64,000 nucleotides of DNA from Rhizobium sp. ICMP 5592. Lineage in GTDB: Bacteria > Pseudomonadota > Alphaproteobacteria > Rhizobiales > Rhizobiaceae. The stretch covers positions 1,533,375-1,597,374 of the forward strand of contig NZ_QSNT01000002.1 in assembly GCF_009498525.1 (NCBI RefSeq), written 5' to 3'. The position numbers were made by a program, and so were the translations under genes. The notes below the pieces were generated by a model. That model was not told the origin of the DNA. It saw only the letters and a program-made list of their open reading frames with translations, and made no database searches. Positions 37,870 to 48,299 of the stretch are shown here, piece by piece; the stretch's first letter is position 1; every line of letters begins with the position of its first letter.

Positions 37870-39269
37870 CGAAAGAACTGCCGTATGCGCTGGCCGTCGC
37901 GTTCGATCTCGACGCGCCAGAAGCTTGGATTGCCGCTAACGGCCTGCTGTAACACGTCGGTCGTGGTGATGGCGACGCCGTTGACGGAAATAATGATATC
38001 CTTCGGCGCGAAACCAACACGATCGGCCGGTGAATTCGCCTTCAAGCTCTCGACCACGACACCGGCCGTATCCGGCGCCAGGTGCAGCTCGTCGGCGACA
38101 CGCGGCGACAGATTGGCGACCGTCACCCCAGAGAAGGGATTGTTGCCCTGAATGAGCTTTTCCTCGCGTGGCGTGGTTTCCGGCGCGGCCGCAAGCGTCA
38201 TGCTCGCCTCATGCTCCTTGCCGCCATCCAGAACCGTCAAGGTCACGGTGGCGCCGAGGCCGGCCGTCGTCAGACGGTAGCCAAGAGCATCCGGATGTTC
38301 GACCGGGATATTGTTGAGAGCGGTGACGACTTCACCCGGTTTCAGGCCGGCCTTCGCCGCCGGCCCACCGTCAATCACCTTGGTCACCAGCGCACCGCGC
38401 ACCTTGTCGAGGCCGAGCGCTTCGGCAACGTCCGAGGTCACCGGTTCAAAAGAGGCGCCGATATAGGGCCGGTCGAAAGTCTTGTCGCCACGATCCGCGG
38501 CGGCGAGGAAAACCTTGACCAGATTGGCGGGGATCGCGAAGCCAATACCGTTGGAGCCGCCACCTTGGGAGAAAATTGCCGTGTTGAGGCCGATCAACTC
38601 GCCGTTCATATTGGCAAGCGCGCCGCCGGAATTGCCGGGATTGATCGAGGCGTCGGTCTGGATGAAGAAGCCGACCTCGTTCTTCACCTGGTTGCGGGCG
38701 AGCGCCGAGACGATACCGCTCGTCACCGTCTGGCCGACACCGAAGGGATTGCCGATCGCCAGCACGAGATCGCCAACTTCAACGCCATCGGAATTGCCGA
38801 GCGGCAAAATCGGGAAGGTCTCGTTCTTCGACTGGATCTTTAGCACGGCGAGATCGACGCGGTCGTCCTTAAGAATCACCTTGCAAGGAAATTCGCGGCC
38901 GTCCGACAGCGCGATCTTGATATCATCGGCGCCATCGACAACGTGGTTGTTGGTGATGACAGTGCCGTTTGCCTCGACGATGACGCCGGAGCCCAGCGAG
39001 GATTGCTTCTCGGTGCGATTCGGCATGCGCTGGCCGAAGAACTGCTCGAAGAAGGGATCGCCGGCAAAGGGCGATTGCCGCTGCACCACCCGCTCGGCAT
39101 AGACATTGACCACCGCGCCGGCCGTCTGCTTGACCAGCGGCGCGAACGACAGCTGCATTTGCATCTGGTTCTGCGGCACCGACTTCGCAGTCTGCGCCGC
39201 GGCGGAAAGCGGCATCGCCATGATGAGGGCAATCATCGAAACGGCAGTGCGCTTCAGCAGGACCTGCAT
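37866..39269 (-). CDS. degP: Do-family periplasmic serine protease/chaperone
   Basis: A 467-aa HtrA-type protease that degrades or refolds misfolded envelope proteins. It has a signal peptide (SMIALIMAMPLSAAAQ), then a trypsin-like domain with His109 (TNNHVVDG), Asp139 (DRVDLAVL) and Ser214 (NPGNSGGAL). Two PDZ domains follow, near 265-355 (YIGASFEPV...) and 370-467 (VTVANLSPRVADEL...). The ATG at 39269 follows AAGGAAAA. It is immediately upstream of rarA and overlaps it by 4 bp. This gene pairing is familiar in rhizobia. Confidence 0.93.
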   Translation of the reverse strand: MQVLLKRTAVSMIALIMAMPLSAAAQTAKSVPQNQMQMQLSFAPLVKQTAGAVVNVYAERVVQRQSPFAGDPFFEQFFGQRMPNRTEKQSSLGSGVIVEANGTVITNNHVVDGADDIKIALSDGREFPCKVILKDDRVDLAVLKIQSKNETFPILPLGNSDGVEVGDLVLAIGNPFGVGQTVTSGIVSALARNQVKNEVGFFIQTDASINPGNSGGALANMNGELIGLNTAIFSQGGGSNGIGFAIPANLVKVFLAAADRGDKTFDRPYIGASFEPVTSDVAEALGLDKVRGALVTKVIDGGPAAKAGLKPGEVVTALNNIPVEHPDALGYRLTTAGLGATVTLTVLDGGKEHEASMTLAAAPETTPREEKLIQGNNPFSGVTVANLSPRVADELHLAPDTAGVVVESLKANSPADRVGFAPKDIIISVNGVAITTTDVLQQAVSGNPSFWRVEIERDGQRIRQFFR

Positions 39270-39444
39270 GGAATTTTCCTTTTTAAATGCTCTTGAAACA
39301 ACGTTGTAACGCCCGACGCTAGAAAGAAAAGAGGGCGGAAGCATGAAGCATAGATGGTCCTGCGCACTCATGAAAAACAGGTGAAATGAACAAAACTATG
39401 TGATTGCGCATTTCACTTCGGAAATCGGCAGATGGAGTGACCTT

Positions 39445-39810
39445 ATGCGATCAAACAACCTGACGGCAGCCTTCCTCATCACCTCCCTCACCCTCCTCGG
39501 CACCCTCGGTGCGACCAGCACATCCCAAGCTGCGAGCTTCAACTGCGACGCGCAAAATCTTCAGCCGGACGAAAAGACGATCTGCGATGTGAGGGCACTC
39601 AACGATGCCGACGTGAAGATGGTGACGACCTTCGACCTGCTCTCCGGCCTGCTCGCCATGGGCTCCCGTGGCACGCTACAGGATGAACAGTCCGCCTGGC
39701 TGAAGAAGCGGCAGGCATGTGGCGCGGATGTCGGGTGTTTGACGTCCTCTTATCAGGAGCGGATGGAGGAGCTGGATGAGACGTATAAGAGGATCAATCG
39801 GCCGATCTAA
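39445..39810 (+). CDS. secreted LprI-like (DUF1311) protein
   Basis: A 121-aa protein with a signal peptide (AAFLITSLTLLGTLGATSTSQA). The mature domain has four Cys (FNCDAQN, TICDVRAL, QACGADVGCLTSSY) and helical WLKKRQACG...YQERMEELDE patterns. This is the layout of the LprI/DUF1311 lysozyme-inhibitor-like family. The ATG at 39445 follows GGAGTGA; an earlier in-frame ATG precedes the signal peptide by 15 residues. It is followed by a strong terminator shared with ilvD. Confidence 0.7.
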   Translation: MRSNNLTAAFLITSLTLLGTLGATSTSQAASFNCDAQNLQPDEKTICDVRALNDADVKMVTTFDLLSGLLAMGSRGTLQDEQSAWLKKRQACGADVGCLTSSYQERMEELDETYKRINRPI

Positions 39811-39833
39811 ACGTAAAGTTCTCCAAAAATGAC

Positions 39834-39862
39834 AAAACCCCTGATTTGTAATCAGGGGTTTT
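39834..39862. terminator. bidirectional terminator, LprI-like gene / ilvD
   Basis: Perfect 13-pair stem AAAACCCCTGATT-TGT-AATCAGGGGTTTT between convergent genes, with A/T tracts on both flanks. Confidence 0.92.
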
Positions 39863-39883
39863 GCAGTTGCTTTAGGTGATTGG

Positions 39884-41722
39884 TTACTTCCCGCCCAGAT
39901 CCCTGACGGCGCCACGGTCGGCGCTGGTCGCAAAGGCCGCATAGGCCTTCAGCGCCGTCGTGACGTTGCGCTTGCGCTTTTCGGCCGGGAACCAGCCCTT
40001 GGCGTTCTGGGCTTCGCGGCGGGCGGCGAGTTCCGTCTCGTCGACGCGCAGACTGATCGTGCGGTTCGGGATGTCGATGTCGATCATGTCACCTTCGCGC
40101 ACCAGGCCGATCGTGCCGCCGTTTGCCGCTTCCGGCGAGGCGTGACCGATGGAGAGACCCGAGGTGCCGCCGGAGAAGCGACCGTCGGTGATCAGTGCAC
40201 AAGCCTTACCGAGGCCCTTCGACTTCAGATAGCTGGTCGGGTAGAGCATTTCCTGCATGCCGGGGCCGCCCTTCGGGCCTTCATAGCGAATAACGACAAC
40301 GTCGCCGGCCTTGACCTCGTTGCTGAGGATGCCCTTGACTGCCGAATCCTGACTTTCGAAAACCTTGGCCGGACCGGAGAATTTCAGGATCGATTCATCG
40401 ACGCCGGCCGTCTTCACGATGCAGCCGTCGAGCGCCAGATTGCCCTTCAAGACGGCGAGACCGCCATCCTTGGAGAAGGGATGCTCGACAGAGCGGATGA
40501 CGCCGTTCTCGCGGTCGGTGTCGAGTTCGTCCCAACGGGAGCTCTGGCTGAAGGCGACTTGCGTCGGAACGCCGCCCGGCGCTGCCCGGAAGAATTCGCG
40601 CACACTTTCGCTGTTGGTGCGGGTGATGTCCCAGCGATCGATGGCGTCGCCCAGCGTTTCGGCGTGAACCGTCGGGCAATCACGGTTGATCAGGCCGCCC
40701 TTGTCGAGCTCGCCGAGGATCGACATGATGCCGCCGGCGCGATGCACGTCTTCCATATGCACGTCGCTCTTGGCCGGTGCGACCTTGGACAGGCAGGGCA
40801 CGCGGCGCGACAGGGCGTCGATGTCGGCCAGGTTGAAATCAATTTCGCCCTCATGCGCCGCCGCCAGGATGTGCAGAACCGTATTGGTCGAGCCGCCCAT
40901 GGCGATATCGAGCGCCATGGCGTTCTCGAAAGCCTGCTTGGAAGCGATGTTGCGCGGCAGAACGTTGACGTCGTCCTGCTCATAGTAGCGGCGAGCGAGA
41001 TCGACGATCAGATGGCCGGCCTCGACGAAGAGACGCTTGCGATCGCCATGGGTGGCAAGCGTCGAGCCGTTGCCGGGCAGCGACAGGCCGAGTGCTTCCG
41101 TCAGGCAATTCATCGAATTGGCGGTAAACATGCCGGAACAGGAACCACAGGTCGGACAGGCCGAACGTTCGATGGTCGCGACGTCTTCGTCGCTGATCTT
41201 GTCGTCGGCAGCGGCAACCATGGCATCGACCAGGTCGAGCGCGACCTTCTTACCATGCAGGACGACCTTGCCGGCTTCCATCGGGCCGCCGGAGACGAAG
41301 ACCGTGGGGATGTTGAGGCGCAGCGACGCCATCAGCATGCCGGGGGTGATCTTGTCGCAGTTGGAGATGCAGACCATGGCGTCGGCGCAATGGGCGTTGA
41401 CCATGTATTCGACGCTATCGGCAATCAGCTCGCGCGACGGCAGCGAATAGAGCATGCCGTCATGGCCCATGGCGATGCCGTCATCGACGGCGATGGTGTT
41501 GAATTCCTTGGCGACGCCGCCGGCCGCTTCGATTTCACGCGCGACGAGCTGGCCGAGATCCTTCAGGTGGACGTGACCCGGCACGAACTGGGTGAAGGAA
41601 TTGACCACCGCAATGATAGGCTTGCCGAAATCGCTGTCCTTCATACCCGTCGCGCGCCAAAGGCCGCGCGCGCCCGCCATGTTGCGGCCGTGGGTCGTGG
41701 TTCTGGAACGGTAAGCTGGCAT
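39884..41722 (-). CDS. ilvD: dihydroxy-acid dehydratase
   Basis: Iron-sulfur enzyme of branched-chain amino acid synthesis. It converts 2,3-dihydroxy-isovalerate and -methylvalerate to the 2-oxo acids. The 612-aa length is standard. The cluster ligands are visible in [12 protein letters not shown] and [18 protein letters not shown], and [20 protein letters not shown] marks the C-terminal swivelling domain. It runs convergent to the LprI-like gene and has a shared terminator. The long antisense open frames over it are codon-bias shadows. Confidence 0.96.
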   Translation of the reverse strand: MPAYRSRTTTHGRNMAGARGLWRATGMKDSDFGKPIIAVVNSFTQFVPGHVHLKDLGQLVAREIEAAGGVAKEFNTIAVDDGIAMGHDGMLYSLPSRELIADSVEYMVNAHCADAMVCISNCDKITPGMLMASLRLNIPTVFVSGGPMEAGKVVLHGKKVALDLVDAMVAAADDKISDEDVATIERSACPTCGSCSGMFTANSMNCLTEALGLSLPGNGSTLATHGDRKRLFVEAGHLIVDLARRYYEQDDVNVLPRNIASKQAFENAMALDIAMGGSTNTVLHILAAAHEGEIDFNLADIDALSRRVPCLSKVAPAKSDVHMEDVHRAGGIMSILGELDKGGLINRDCPTVHAETLGDAIDRWDITRTNSESVREFFRAAPGGVPTQVAFSQSSRWDELDTDRENGVIRSVEHPFSKDGGLAVLKGNLALDGCIVKTAGVDESILKFSGPAKVFESQDSAVKGILSNEVKAGDVVVIRYEGPKGGPGMQEMLYPTSYLKSKGLGKACALITDGRFSGGTSGLSIGHASPEAANGGTIGLVREGDMIDIDIPNRTISLRVDETELAARREAQNAKGWFPAEKRKRNVTTALKAYAAFATSADRGAVRDLGGK

Positions 41723-42077
41723 GGTGTATTCCTCGTCGTCTCGGAAATTGTGAGGCGTCGGCCGGCCCGGGCTTTACGCCAGAGGGAGCGCCGACATTCC
41801 TGCTTTTTGAAATTGTCCTAATCCAATCGCACCGGACTGTCACTATCAACTCAGCCGAATCCGGTACGCCGCAAGGGCAAACCCGACCTCGAGCCGTTTG
41901 TCGGGCGCATTCATTGGCCAAACGACGTTAACACGCCAGGAAGCCGTTTCATCGATCACGGGCAGACACGAAAAATTGGTTTCCGTTCGGAGGAAATACC
42001 GGCGTAAGAGCGTAACAAATCGTGCGTCCCGTACGTAGAGGTCGTATCATCTCCACGATCGCTGAAAGGACTATAGC
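41723..42077. other. 355-bp divergent promoter region, ilvD / msrP
   Basis: No gene seen. It must hold the divergent promoters of ilvD and msrP. I looked for a leader peptide or attenuator in front of ilvD, but none is convincing. Confidence 0.35.
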
Positions 42078-43028
42078 ATGCCTTCCTATCGCCCGCCAAA
42101 GATCACCGCCTCCGAGATCACCCCGCGCTCGATCTATCTGAGGCGCCGGGAGTTCCTGACGGCGGCGGCAGCCGGTGCCGGCCTGGCGATCGCCGGCGGC
42201 AAGAGCGCGCTCGCCGATCCGCTGACCGCAACGAAAAGCAACTATACGGTCGACGAGAAGCTGACGCCGATCAAGGACGTCACCACCTATAATAATTTCT
42301 ACGAATTCGGCCTCGACAAGGCCGACCCGGCAAAGCTTTCCGGCAACTTCAAGCCGCGCCCGTGGACCGTCAAGGTCGATGGAATGGTCAACAAGCCCGG
42401 CACCTTCGACGTCGATGCGCTCATCAAGGAATTTCCGCCGGAAGAGCGCGTGTACCGCATGCGCTGTGTCGAGGCCTGGTCGATGGTCATCCCGTGGGAC
42501 GGCTTCCAGCTCTCGGCCCTGCTCGACAAGGTGGAGCCGCTGGGCAGCGCCAAGTTCGTCGCCTTCGAGACAGTCGTGCGGCCTGCGGAAATGCCAGGGC
42601 AGTCAGGCCTCCTGCAATCGCTGGACTGGCCCTATATCGAGGGCCTGCGGCTGGACGAGGCGCGCAATCCGCTGACATTACTCGCCGTCGGACTCTATGG
42701 CGAGACGCTGCCAAACCAGAACGGCGCGCCGATCCGCCTTGTCGTGCCGTGGAAATATGGCTTCAAGGGCATCAAGTCGATCGTGCGTATCACGCTCACT
42801 GACAAGCAGCCGATGAACACATGGCAGGTCGCCAACAGCCAGGAATATGGCTTTTATGCCAACGTCAATCCGGCGGTCGACCATCCGCGCTGGAGCCAGG
42901 CAACCGAGCGTCGCATTGGCGAAGGCGGCTTCTTCGGCTCCAATCGCCACCCCACCCTGCCCTTCAACGGCTATGCCGACCAGGTTGCAAGCCTCTATAC
43001 GGGCATGGATCTGAGGGCGAACTTCTAA
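42078..43028 (+). CDS. msrP: protein-methionine-sulfoxide reductase, catalytic subunit
   Basis: A molybdenum-cofactor enzyme that repairs oxidised methionines in periplasmic proteins. The 316-aa precursor has a twin-arginine signal ([21 protein letters not shown]). The molybdopterin domain has the metal-ligand Cys130 in [16 protein letters not shown], and later [27 protein letters not shown]. The stop codon overlaps the ATG of msrQ (TAATG), as expected for this two-gene operon. Confidence 0.95.
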   Translation: MPSYRPPKITASEITPRSIYLRRREFLTAAAAGAGLAIAGGKSALADPLTATKSNYTVDEKLTPIKDVTTYNNFYEFGLDKADPAKLSGNFKPRPWTVKVDGMVNKPGTFDVDALIKEFPPEERVYRMRCVEAWSMVIPWDGFQLSALLDKVEPLGSAKFVAFETVVRPAEMPGQSGLLQSLDWPYIEGLRLDEARNPLTLLAVGLYGETLPNQNGAPIRLVVPWKYGFKGIKSIVRITLTDKQPMNTWQVANSQEYGFYANVNPAVDHPRWSQATERRIGEGGFFGSNRHPTLPFNGYADQVASLYTGMDLRANF

Positions 43029-43681
43029 TGGCGGTCTCTCTCGCTTTGCCCAAGCGCTGGCAACCCGCTTCCGTCTGGGCGCTTTATATCGTCGGCCTGA
43101 TACCGGCGGCGTGGGAATTCTATCTCGGTGCCACGGACCAGCTCGGCGCCGATGCAGTGAAGACCTTCGAGCTCTTCCTCGGGCTCTGGGCGATCCGCTT
43201 CCTGCTGTTGACGCTCGCGGTCACTCCGGCACGCGATCTGTTCGGATGGAACTATCTGCGCTATCGCCGCGCGCTCGGCCTGCTCTGTTTCTACTACGCG
43301 CTGATGCACCTGGCTGTTTACATGATCCTCGACCAGGCGCTCGACGTACAGGCCGTCATCGATGATGTCCTGAAGCGGCCCTTTATCATGTTCGGCATGG
43401 CCGGGCTGGTGATGCTGCTGGCGCTGGCCGTGACCTCCAACAGTTTCTCGATCAAGCGCCTCGGCAAGAAATGGATCTGGCTGCACCGGCTGGTCTATAT
43501 CATCGCTGCCTGCGGCGCGCTGCATTTCGCGCTGTCGACCAAGGTGCTGTCGCTCGAGCAATATATCTACATCGGCCTGCTGATTGCCATGATCCTCTAC
43601 CGGTCCTACCGGCCGATCATGATGGAGCGACGAAGGGCGGCACGGAAACCAGCCGCCTCGACGCGATCAAAGGCTGCGTGA
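43028..43681 (+). CDS. msrQ: protein-methionine-sulfoxide reductase, heme membrane subunit
   Basis: A 217-aa inner-membrane b-type heme protein of about five to six TM segments that passes electrons from the quinone pool or flavin reductase to MsrP. His residues suited to heme binding are seen in YYALMHLAVYMILD, WIWLHRLVYII and AACGALHFALS. The ATG overlaps the msrP stop codon. A basic C-terminal tail (MERRRAARKPAASTRSKAA) ends the protein. Confidence 0.94.
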   Translation: MAVSLALPKRWQPASVWALYIVGLIPAAWEFYLGATDQLGADAVKTFELFLGLWAIRFLLLTLAVTPARDLFGWNYLRYRRALGLLCFYYALMHLAVYMILDQALDVQAVIDDVLKRPFIMFGMAGLVMLLALAVTSNSFSIKRLGKKWIWLHRLVYIIAACGALHFALSTKVLSLEQYIYIGLLIAMILYRSYRPIMMERRRAARKPAASTRSKAA

Positions 43682-43690
43682 CACGCGGGG

Positions 43691-44587
43691 CTATTCGACC
43701 GCTGTTCCGAGCGAAGCCTGCTTTTGCGGACCATCGGAAATCTCGACGGTGGCCGTCAGGCCGGCGATCAGCTTGGTGCCGTCTGGAACTTTATCGAGCG
43801 CAATGCGAACCGGTACGCGCTGCGCCAGGCGCACCCAACTGAAGGTCGGCGTGATATTGGCGAGCATGCTGCCGGACGTGCGCTCGCGATCCTCGATGCC
43901 GTTGGCGATGCTCTCGACATGGCCGGACAGTTTTTCCGTCTGACCCATCAGGTGGATCGAAACCTCGTCGCCGACATGGATGCGTGGCAGTTTGGTTTCC
44001 TCGAAATAGCCCTCGACGCGCAGGGAATCGCTGTCGATCAGCGCCACTTCGGCACTGCCGGCCGTCACGTAGTCGCCCGGACGCAGGCTGAGGTTCGAGA
44101 TCCTGCCGTTGACGGTGGCGCGGACTTCGGAGCGATCGAGGTTAAGCTGGGCGAGATCGCGATTGGCAGTTGCCTGACGGAAGGAGGCATCGGCCTGCTG
44201 CTCGGCAGTCTGCGCCTGTTCCTTTTGCTGCAGGGAGCCCGCGTCGCCGAGGCGTGCCTGTCGCTGGCTTTCGCGATGGGCCTGATCGAGCGCCGCCTTG
44301 CTGCTTTCCAGCGCCGCATCGGCCTGCGCCAGCGCGATGGCGAAGCGCTCGCGATCCACGCGGAAAAGGACTTCGCCCTTGGTGACGGTCTGGTTGTCTT
44401 TCACTAGCACATCGCTGACAAGACCCGCGACATCCGGCGCGATGCCGACGACATCGGCCCGCAGGCGCGCATCGCGCGTCCACGGCTCATCCATATAATG
44501 CCCCCAGAGCTCGCGGCCGACGAAAACGGCTCCGACGACAAAGACGAGGGTAACGAAAAGACGACCGATCATTTTGAACGTGTTCAT
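43691..44587 (-). CDS. HlyD/EmrA-type membrane fusion protein (AaeA-like)
   Basis: A 298-aa periplasmic adaptor: one N-terminal TM (IGRLFVTLVFVVGAVFVGREL), then a lipoyl-like barrel half (ADVVGIAPDVAGLVSDVLVKDNQTVTKGEVL). A helical hairpin (ALDQAHRESQRQARLG...EQAQTAEQQADASFRQA) and the second barrel half (RATVNGRISNLSLRPGDYV) follow. It is the last gene of the marR-FUSC-DUF1656-HlyD set, which equals the AaeXAB layout for aromatic-acid efflux. Its start overlaps the DUF1656 stop (ATGA). Confidence 0.88.
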   Translation of the reverse strand: MNTFKMIGRLFVTLVFVVGAVFVGRELWGHYMDEPWTRDARLRADVVGIAPDVAGLVSDVLVKDNQTVTKGEVLFRVDRERFAIALAQADAALESSKAALDQAHRESQRQARLGDAGSLQQKEQAQTAEQQADASFRQATANRDLAQLNLDRSEVRATVNGRISNLSLRPGDYVTAGSAEVALIDSDSLRVEGYFEETKLPRIHVGDEVSIHLMGQTEKLSGHVESIANGIEDRERTSGSMLANITPTFSWVRLAQRVPVRIALDKVPDGTKLIAGLTATVEISDGPQKQASLGTAVE

Positions 44588-44793
44588 GTGAAATACCAAC
44601 GGGAGAGTGAGGAAATGGCGCCGAGCAGCAGGACGTAGAGCGCGAGATCGAAGAGACCGCGATGCCAGACCAGAGCGTAAGCCCCGATCCTTGCGAGAAG
44701 GCGCCGGACGGGAATGACGGCAAGCAGCGTCACGAGCATGAGGACGAGGAGGCGTGGGATATAGACGCCATAAAGATCGAATTCTGCGGGCAT
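44584..44793 (-). CDS. DUF1656 small membrane protein (AaeX-like)
   Basis: A 69-aa protein with two TM segments (IPRLLVLMLVTLLAVIPV and LFDLALYVLLLGAISSL) and the EFDLYGVYIP start typical of DUF1656/AaeX. It sits 4 bp after the FUSC gene and overlaps the HlyD gene by 4 bp, so it is part of the same efflux operon. Confidence 0.85.
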   Translation of the reverse strand: MPAEFDLYGVYIPRLLVLMLVTLLAVIPVRRLLARIGAYALVWHRGLFDLALYVLLLGAISSLSRWYFT

Positions 44794-44797
44794 GATG

Positions 44798-46870
44798 CTA
44801 CTCGGCGGCGATGGGAAGTGGTGAGGATGTATCCGACATGGGTGGCTGCCAGCTCTCCGGCGGCGCGGCATGGGGAAAGAGCGCCCGGCGCAGGCCGACC
44901 AGCGCATCGAGGCTAGGACGGCCCGCTGAGCCATCCCGGAGCGCGATGGCTTCCAGACTGTTGTCGATTGACTGGCGCAACCCATCCGACGGATCGATGG
45001 CCCGCCCGGCCTTTACCCGCCTGCGATAGAAATCCGCGACGCCGGAAAGAACCGTGCCGACCGACGACGCGCCGGTGATGCTGAGCTGCGGACGTTCCTT
45101 TTGGAGCATCAGTACGTTGAAGCCCAGGCGAACGTCAGCGTAGCCGTCGACCTTTTTCAGCTCGCGATCCTCGACGGCGGCAAGGCGGGGAACGAGCTGG
45201 CCGAGGCGATCAAGGATGCGGCCGGACAGACGCATATGATCGCCTCTACGCATACCAGCGGCGGTTTCGGCAAGATCGTTCCAGCCGGCCTTCACCAGCC
45301 GCGATGCGGCAAGTTCGGAGCCGAATGGCCGCGTCAGTTGCGTCCAGACCAACGCGAAGCCGACACCCGCCAAGGCGGCGATCGCGCCATTGACGAAGGT
45401 GCTGAAATCGGCCGTATAGTGATCCTGCAATGCGATGAAGGTGGCCCCGTTCACCGTCAGCAGCATCGCGAGCATGGTCGATTGCGGCCGCGGGATCAGC
45501 AGGCCGATCACCAGGAAGGGCGGCGCGAAGACCAGGACGAGCAGTTCGTAACTATTGATGCCAGGCAATATGCCGAAGAGATAGACGAAGGCGATCACCA
45601 GGCTGAATGCGGTCCAGACGAACATTGAGGTGATGAACGGCGCCGGACGGTCAAGCGCAGCGAAGAAGGAGCAGGCGACGGCGGCCATGGTCACGAAGCC
45701 GGCGCCGTCCTCCCAGCCGGTCACGATCCACAAGATGCAGGCCATGAAGATACCCACGACGACCGAACCGGCTAAAAAGGCCAGCAGCGCATAGTCGTAG
45801 TGCCGGTTGCGCCCGACGACGTCGCGATGGCGAAAGACGGGGCGCCAGGAACCAGCTCGTCTGCCGGCGACGATCTCATTGCGCAGCGTCAGGCAATCCT
45901 GCCACAGATCGACGATTTCCCTCAGCCGGGCGAGTGCGCTGGAGAGCACGAGGTCATCCCAGTTCAGATCGGGATCGGCATTCTGCAGAGCCTCGATCTT
46001 TCCGGAGAGGGCGATGGCCGTCGTGTTAGCCTCACTGCCGCCACCCTCGGACAGCCAGTCGGCCACTTCGTTCATGACCGCGAGGAGTTCCGGCGGCAGC
46101 ACCTTCTCCCTCGCCTTCAACGCATGCAGGCGATCAGCCAACGACGAGAAGAGCGGCAGCAACATCAGGAGACGGCCGCGCAGCTCGCGGGAATGGCGGA
46201 CGATATCACGGCTGTCGGCATCATAGCCGAGCTGACTGATGATGAGATCGAGCCCGGTGACATCGGAGGCGAGCTTCTGCCGCTTCAGGGGCGTGGCGGG
46301 TGACGCACCCTCCCCGCGCAGGATCTCATCGGCCCAGCTGCCGGCGTCATCGAGCCATGTCGTGATGCGCTGGCCAAGCACCGAGCGTACGCTAGTCGGG
46401 AAAAAGACGGCGCTGACCACACTGGCGCAGACGATGCCGATGATGATTTCCTCTGAACGGGCAAGCGCGACATCGAAGACCGTCTCCGGCGAGCCGACAG
46501 TCGGCAGGGCGATCATAGGCAGCGTATAGCCGGCCAGCATGAATACATAGCTGCGCGAGGTCCGGTCGAGCATCGATATTAACAGCAACGTGCCTGTCCA
46601 GAGCGCGACGACCATGGAAAGAAGCATGGGCGCATTGACGAAGAGCGGAACGAAAAAGACGGCGGCGGAGGCCCCGAGCAGCGTGCCGAGCGCGCGATAA
46701 AGCGCTTTCGAACTGGTCGCTCCCGCCAGCGGATTGGCAACGACGTAGACGGCGGCCATCGCCCAATAGGGACGCGGCAGATCCAGCGACAATGCGACGA
46801 ACAGGGCAAGCATGGCGGCCACAAAGGCCTTGGCGGAGAACAGCCAGTCACGCCAGGATGGGAGGCTCAT
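44798..46870 (-). CDS. FUSC-family efflux transporter (AaeB-like)
   Basis: A 690-aa inner-membrane protein with two hydrophobic blocks. The first (AMLALFVALSLDLPRPYWAMAAVYVVANP) is the fusaric-acid-resistance signature. The second, near 370-500 (YALLAFLAGSVVVGIFMACILWIVTG onward), follows a long cytoplasmic loop. This duplicated layout matches AaeB, the proton-driven pump for hydroxylated aromatic acids. The ATG at 46870 overlaps the marR stop; longer reading upstream overlaps marR in another frame and is not real. Confidence 0.88.
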   Translation of the reverse strand: MSLPSWRDWLFSAKAFVAAMLALFVALSLDLPRPYWAMAAVYVVANPLAGATSSKALYRALGTLLGASAAVFFVPLFVNAPMLLSMVVALWTGTLLLISMLDRTSRSYVFMLAGYTLPMIALPTVGSPETVFDVALARSEEIIIGIVCASVVSAVFFPTSVRSVLGQRITTWLDDAGSWADEILRGEGASPATPLKRQKLASDVTGLDLIISQLGYDADSRDIVRHSRELRGRLLMLLPLFSSLADRLHALKAREKVLPPELLAVMNEVADWLSEGGGSEANTTAIALSGKIEALQNADPDLNWDDLVLSSALARLREIVDLWQDCLTLRNEIVAGRRAGSWRPVFRHRDVVGRNRHYDYALLAFLAGSVVVGIFMACILWIVTGWEDGAGFVTMAAVACSFFAALDRPAPFITSMFVWTAFSLVIAFVYLFGILPGINSYELLVLVFAPPFLVIGLLIPRPQSTMLAMLLTVNGATFIALQDHYTADFSTFVNGAIAALAGVGFALVWTQLTRPFGSELAASRLVKAGWNDLAETAAGMRRGDHMRLSGRILDRLGQLVPRLAAVEDRELKKVDGYADVRLGFNVLMLQKERPQLSITGASSVGTVLSGVADFYRRRVKAGRAIDPSDGLRQSIDNSLEAIALRDGSAGRPSLDALVGLRRALFPHAAPPESWQPPMSDTSSPLPIAAE

Positions 46871-47343
46871 AATGCGTCCTCGCGCTGCTGATTGGCTCCG
46901 GTCGCCTTTGGCGCCTCGAAATCCTCGAAGGCCTGCAAGACACGGATCGCGGCTTCGATATCTGCCTTGGCGACATTGGCGAGGATCCTGCCCCGCAATT
47001 CGTCGAGCGTCTCCTCCATGCGGGCAGCAAGCGCCTCGCCTTCTGCGGTCAGCCACAGACCTTTCGCCCGGCGGTCCGTCGGATCGTCCTTGCGCACGAC
47101 AAGCCCGAGACCTTCGAGTTGATCGAGCAACCGCACCAGCGACGGGCCTTCGATGCCGACATAATTGGCAAGAACCACCTGCCGCACCCCGCCGCCGAGA
47201 CGGCCGATCCACAGCAACGGCGCGGCGGACGCCTCCGAGATCCCATGGGAACTCAGGACAAGGTCGACGACCTTCCGCCATTGGCGACCGGTCGACAGGA
47301 GGTTGGCTGTGAAGATGCGCTGCAGTGCGCTGAACGATTTCAT
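46867..47343 (-). CDS. MarR-family regulator of the efflux operon
   Basis: A 158-aa winged-helix dimer: VLSSHGISEASAAPLLWIG, then GPSLVRLLDQLEGLGLVVRKDDPTDRR containing the recognition helix and wing, then a long C-terminal dimerisation helix. Together with its 4-bp overlap with the FUSC gene, this suggests an autoregulated repressor relieved by an aromatic acid. The region just upstream (about 47345-47380) is AT-rich with repeated TTAG elements and could hold its operator. Confidence 0.88.
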   Translation of the reverse strand: MKSFSALQRIFTANLLSTGRQWRKVVDLVLSSHGISEASAAPLLWIGRLGGGVRQVVLANYVGIEGPSLVRLLDQLEGLGLVVRKDDPTDRRAKGLWLTAEGEALAARMEETLDELRGRILANVAKADIEAAIRVLQAFEDFEAPKATGANQQREDAL

Positions 47344-47581
47344 GGCTATCTATTAGCATTAAATTAGTTAGGATTCAAACAATATGCAGGAAATGAGCCT
47401 GCCAAATTGGAAAGGCAGCTATGCAGTCAGGGATGTGTGGCGCGACCTGACGACAGCGCCACATCTCGATACGATTGATGAATTATTCCCATGTCATCGG
47501 CCAGATACCCCGACCTCGTCGATGAGGCGAAATCGCACAGCCAAAAGGAGGCCCGCCTTATCGACGTTCTTGAGCCTGCTC

Positions 47582-48205
47582 TCAGGTAGCCTTAACTGGA
47601 GGGGAATCATCGTCTTCTTCTCCATCAACATATTCGATGAACTGAATGGAGCGGCCACCTTGGGTTCTGGTTTCGAAGACGCTTAGCCCAGCGAGCTTTA
47701 GCAGTGCATCCCAGATTTCTTCGAAGTCACCATAGGCTCGCTGAACAAACTCAAGAGTCAGAAAGCGCTGCCACTCTGGCTGTAGAATATTGTACCCGTC
47801 AATTTCGTCTTGTGTAGTGACTGCCTCGTGAGTTGAATTAACAACGATAGGCTTTCCATGCGCAAAGATGTCACGGAACTCCTTGACTTCCAAGATTGTT
47901 AAATATGGGCGCTTACCGAAGTCCGCTGTCGTTCCGAGCTTGCGAGCGACCTCTTTGACTTTGCCCTTGATCGGCTGCCACTCGTTCCAGTCTTCAATCA
48001 ACTTGTACCCCAGAAAATTCATTCGGGCTTCGTTCGTAAAGGACAGCGTTATGATGCAGCCCATCATGTCCAGACCAATCGTATGGTTGTTGTTTCTCTG
48101 TTTTTGCTCGACGCGTTCTTTAAAGTGGTAGGCAGCGTTCGCTAGGTCGTTGTGGATGAAAATTTGCCGGTTCTCATCGATCTTCACCCTTATTTTTCTG
48201 CCCAT
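47582..48205 (-). CDS. orphan protein with HEPN-like Rx4H motif
   Basis: A 207-aa soluble protein of unknown family. It is helical in character and contains EVKEFRDIFAHGKP with Arg111 and His116, the R-x4-H spacing of HEPN ribonuclease domains. The acidic C-terminus ends DGEEDDDSPP. Base composition is clearly more AT-rich than the neighbours, and codon use differs (many ATT, TTG and AAT codons), which suggests horizontal gain. It lies 94 bp after a second orphan gene on the same strand. HEPN assignment is only motif-based. Confidence 0.6.
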   Translation of the reverse strand: MGRKIRVKIDENRQIFIHNDLANAAYHFKERVEQKQRNNNHTIGLDMMGCIITLSFTNEARMNFLGYKLIEDWNEWQPIKGKVKEVARKLGTTADFGKRPYLTILEVKEFRDIFAHGKPIVVNSTHEAVTTQDEIDGYNILQPEWQRFLTLEFVQRAYGDFEEIWDALLKLAGLSVFETRTQGGRSIQFIEYVDGEEDDDSPPVKAT

Positions 48206-48299
48206 AACCTTGCCTCCGTGTGGGCACCTCTTTCAGGTACCCTCCACTAGAACGTCGTCAATTACGCCCCAATTTTGCTTCCAACCGTTGCCGCCCCCT

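Noticed and set aside
40142..41821. 559-codon open frame antisense to ilvD
   Set aside because: Same codon-bias artefact; composition and motifs are those of the complement of ilvD.
46871..47359. N-terminal extension of the FUSC transporter
   Set aside because: That frame overlaps the well-supported marR gene; the transporter family sequence starts at the ATG at 46870.
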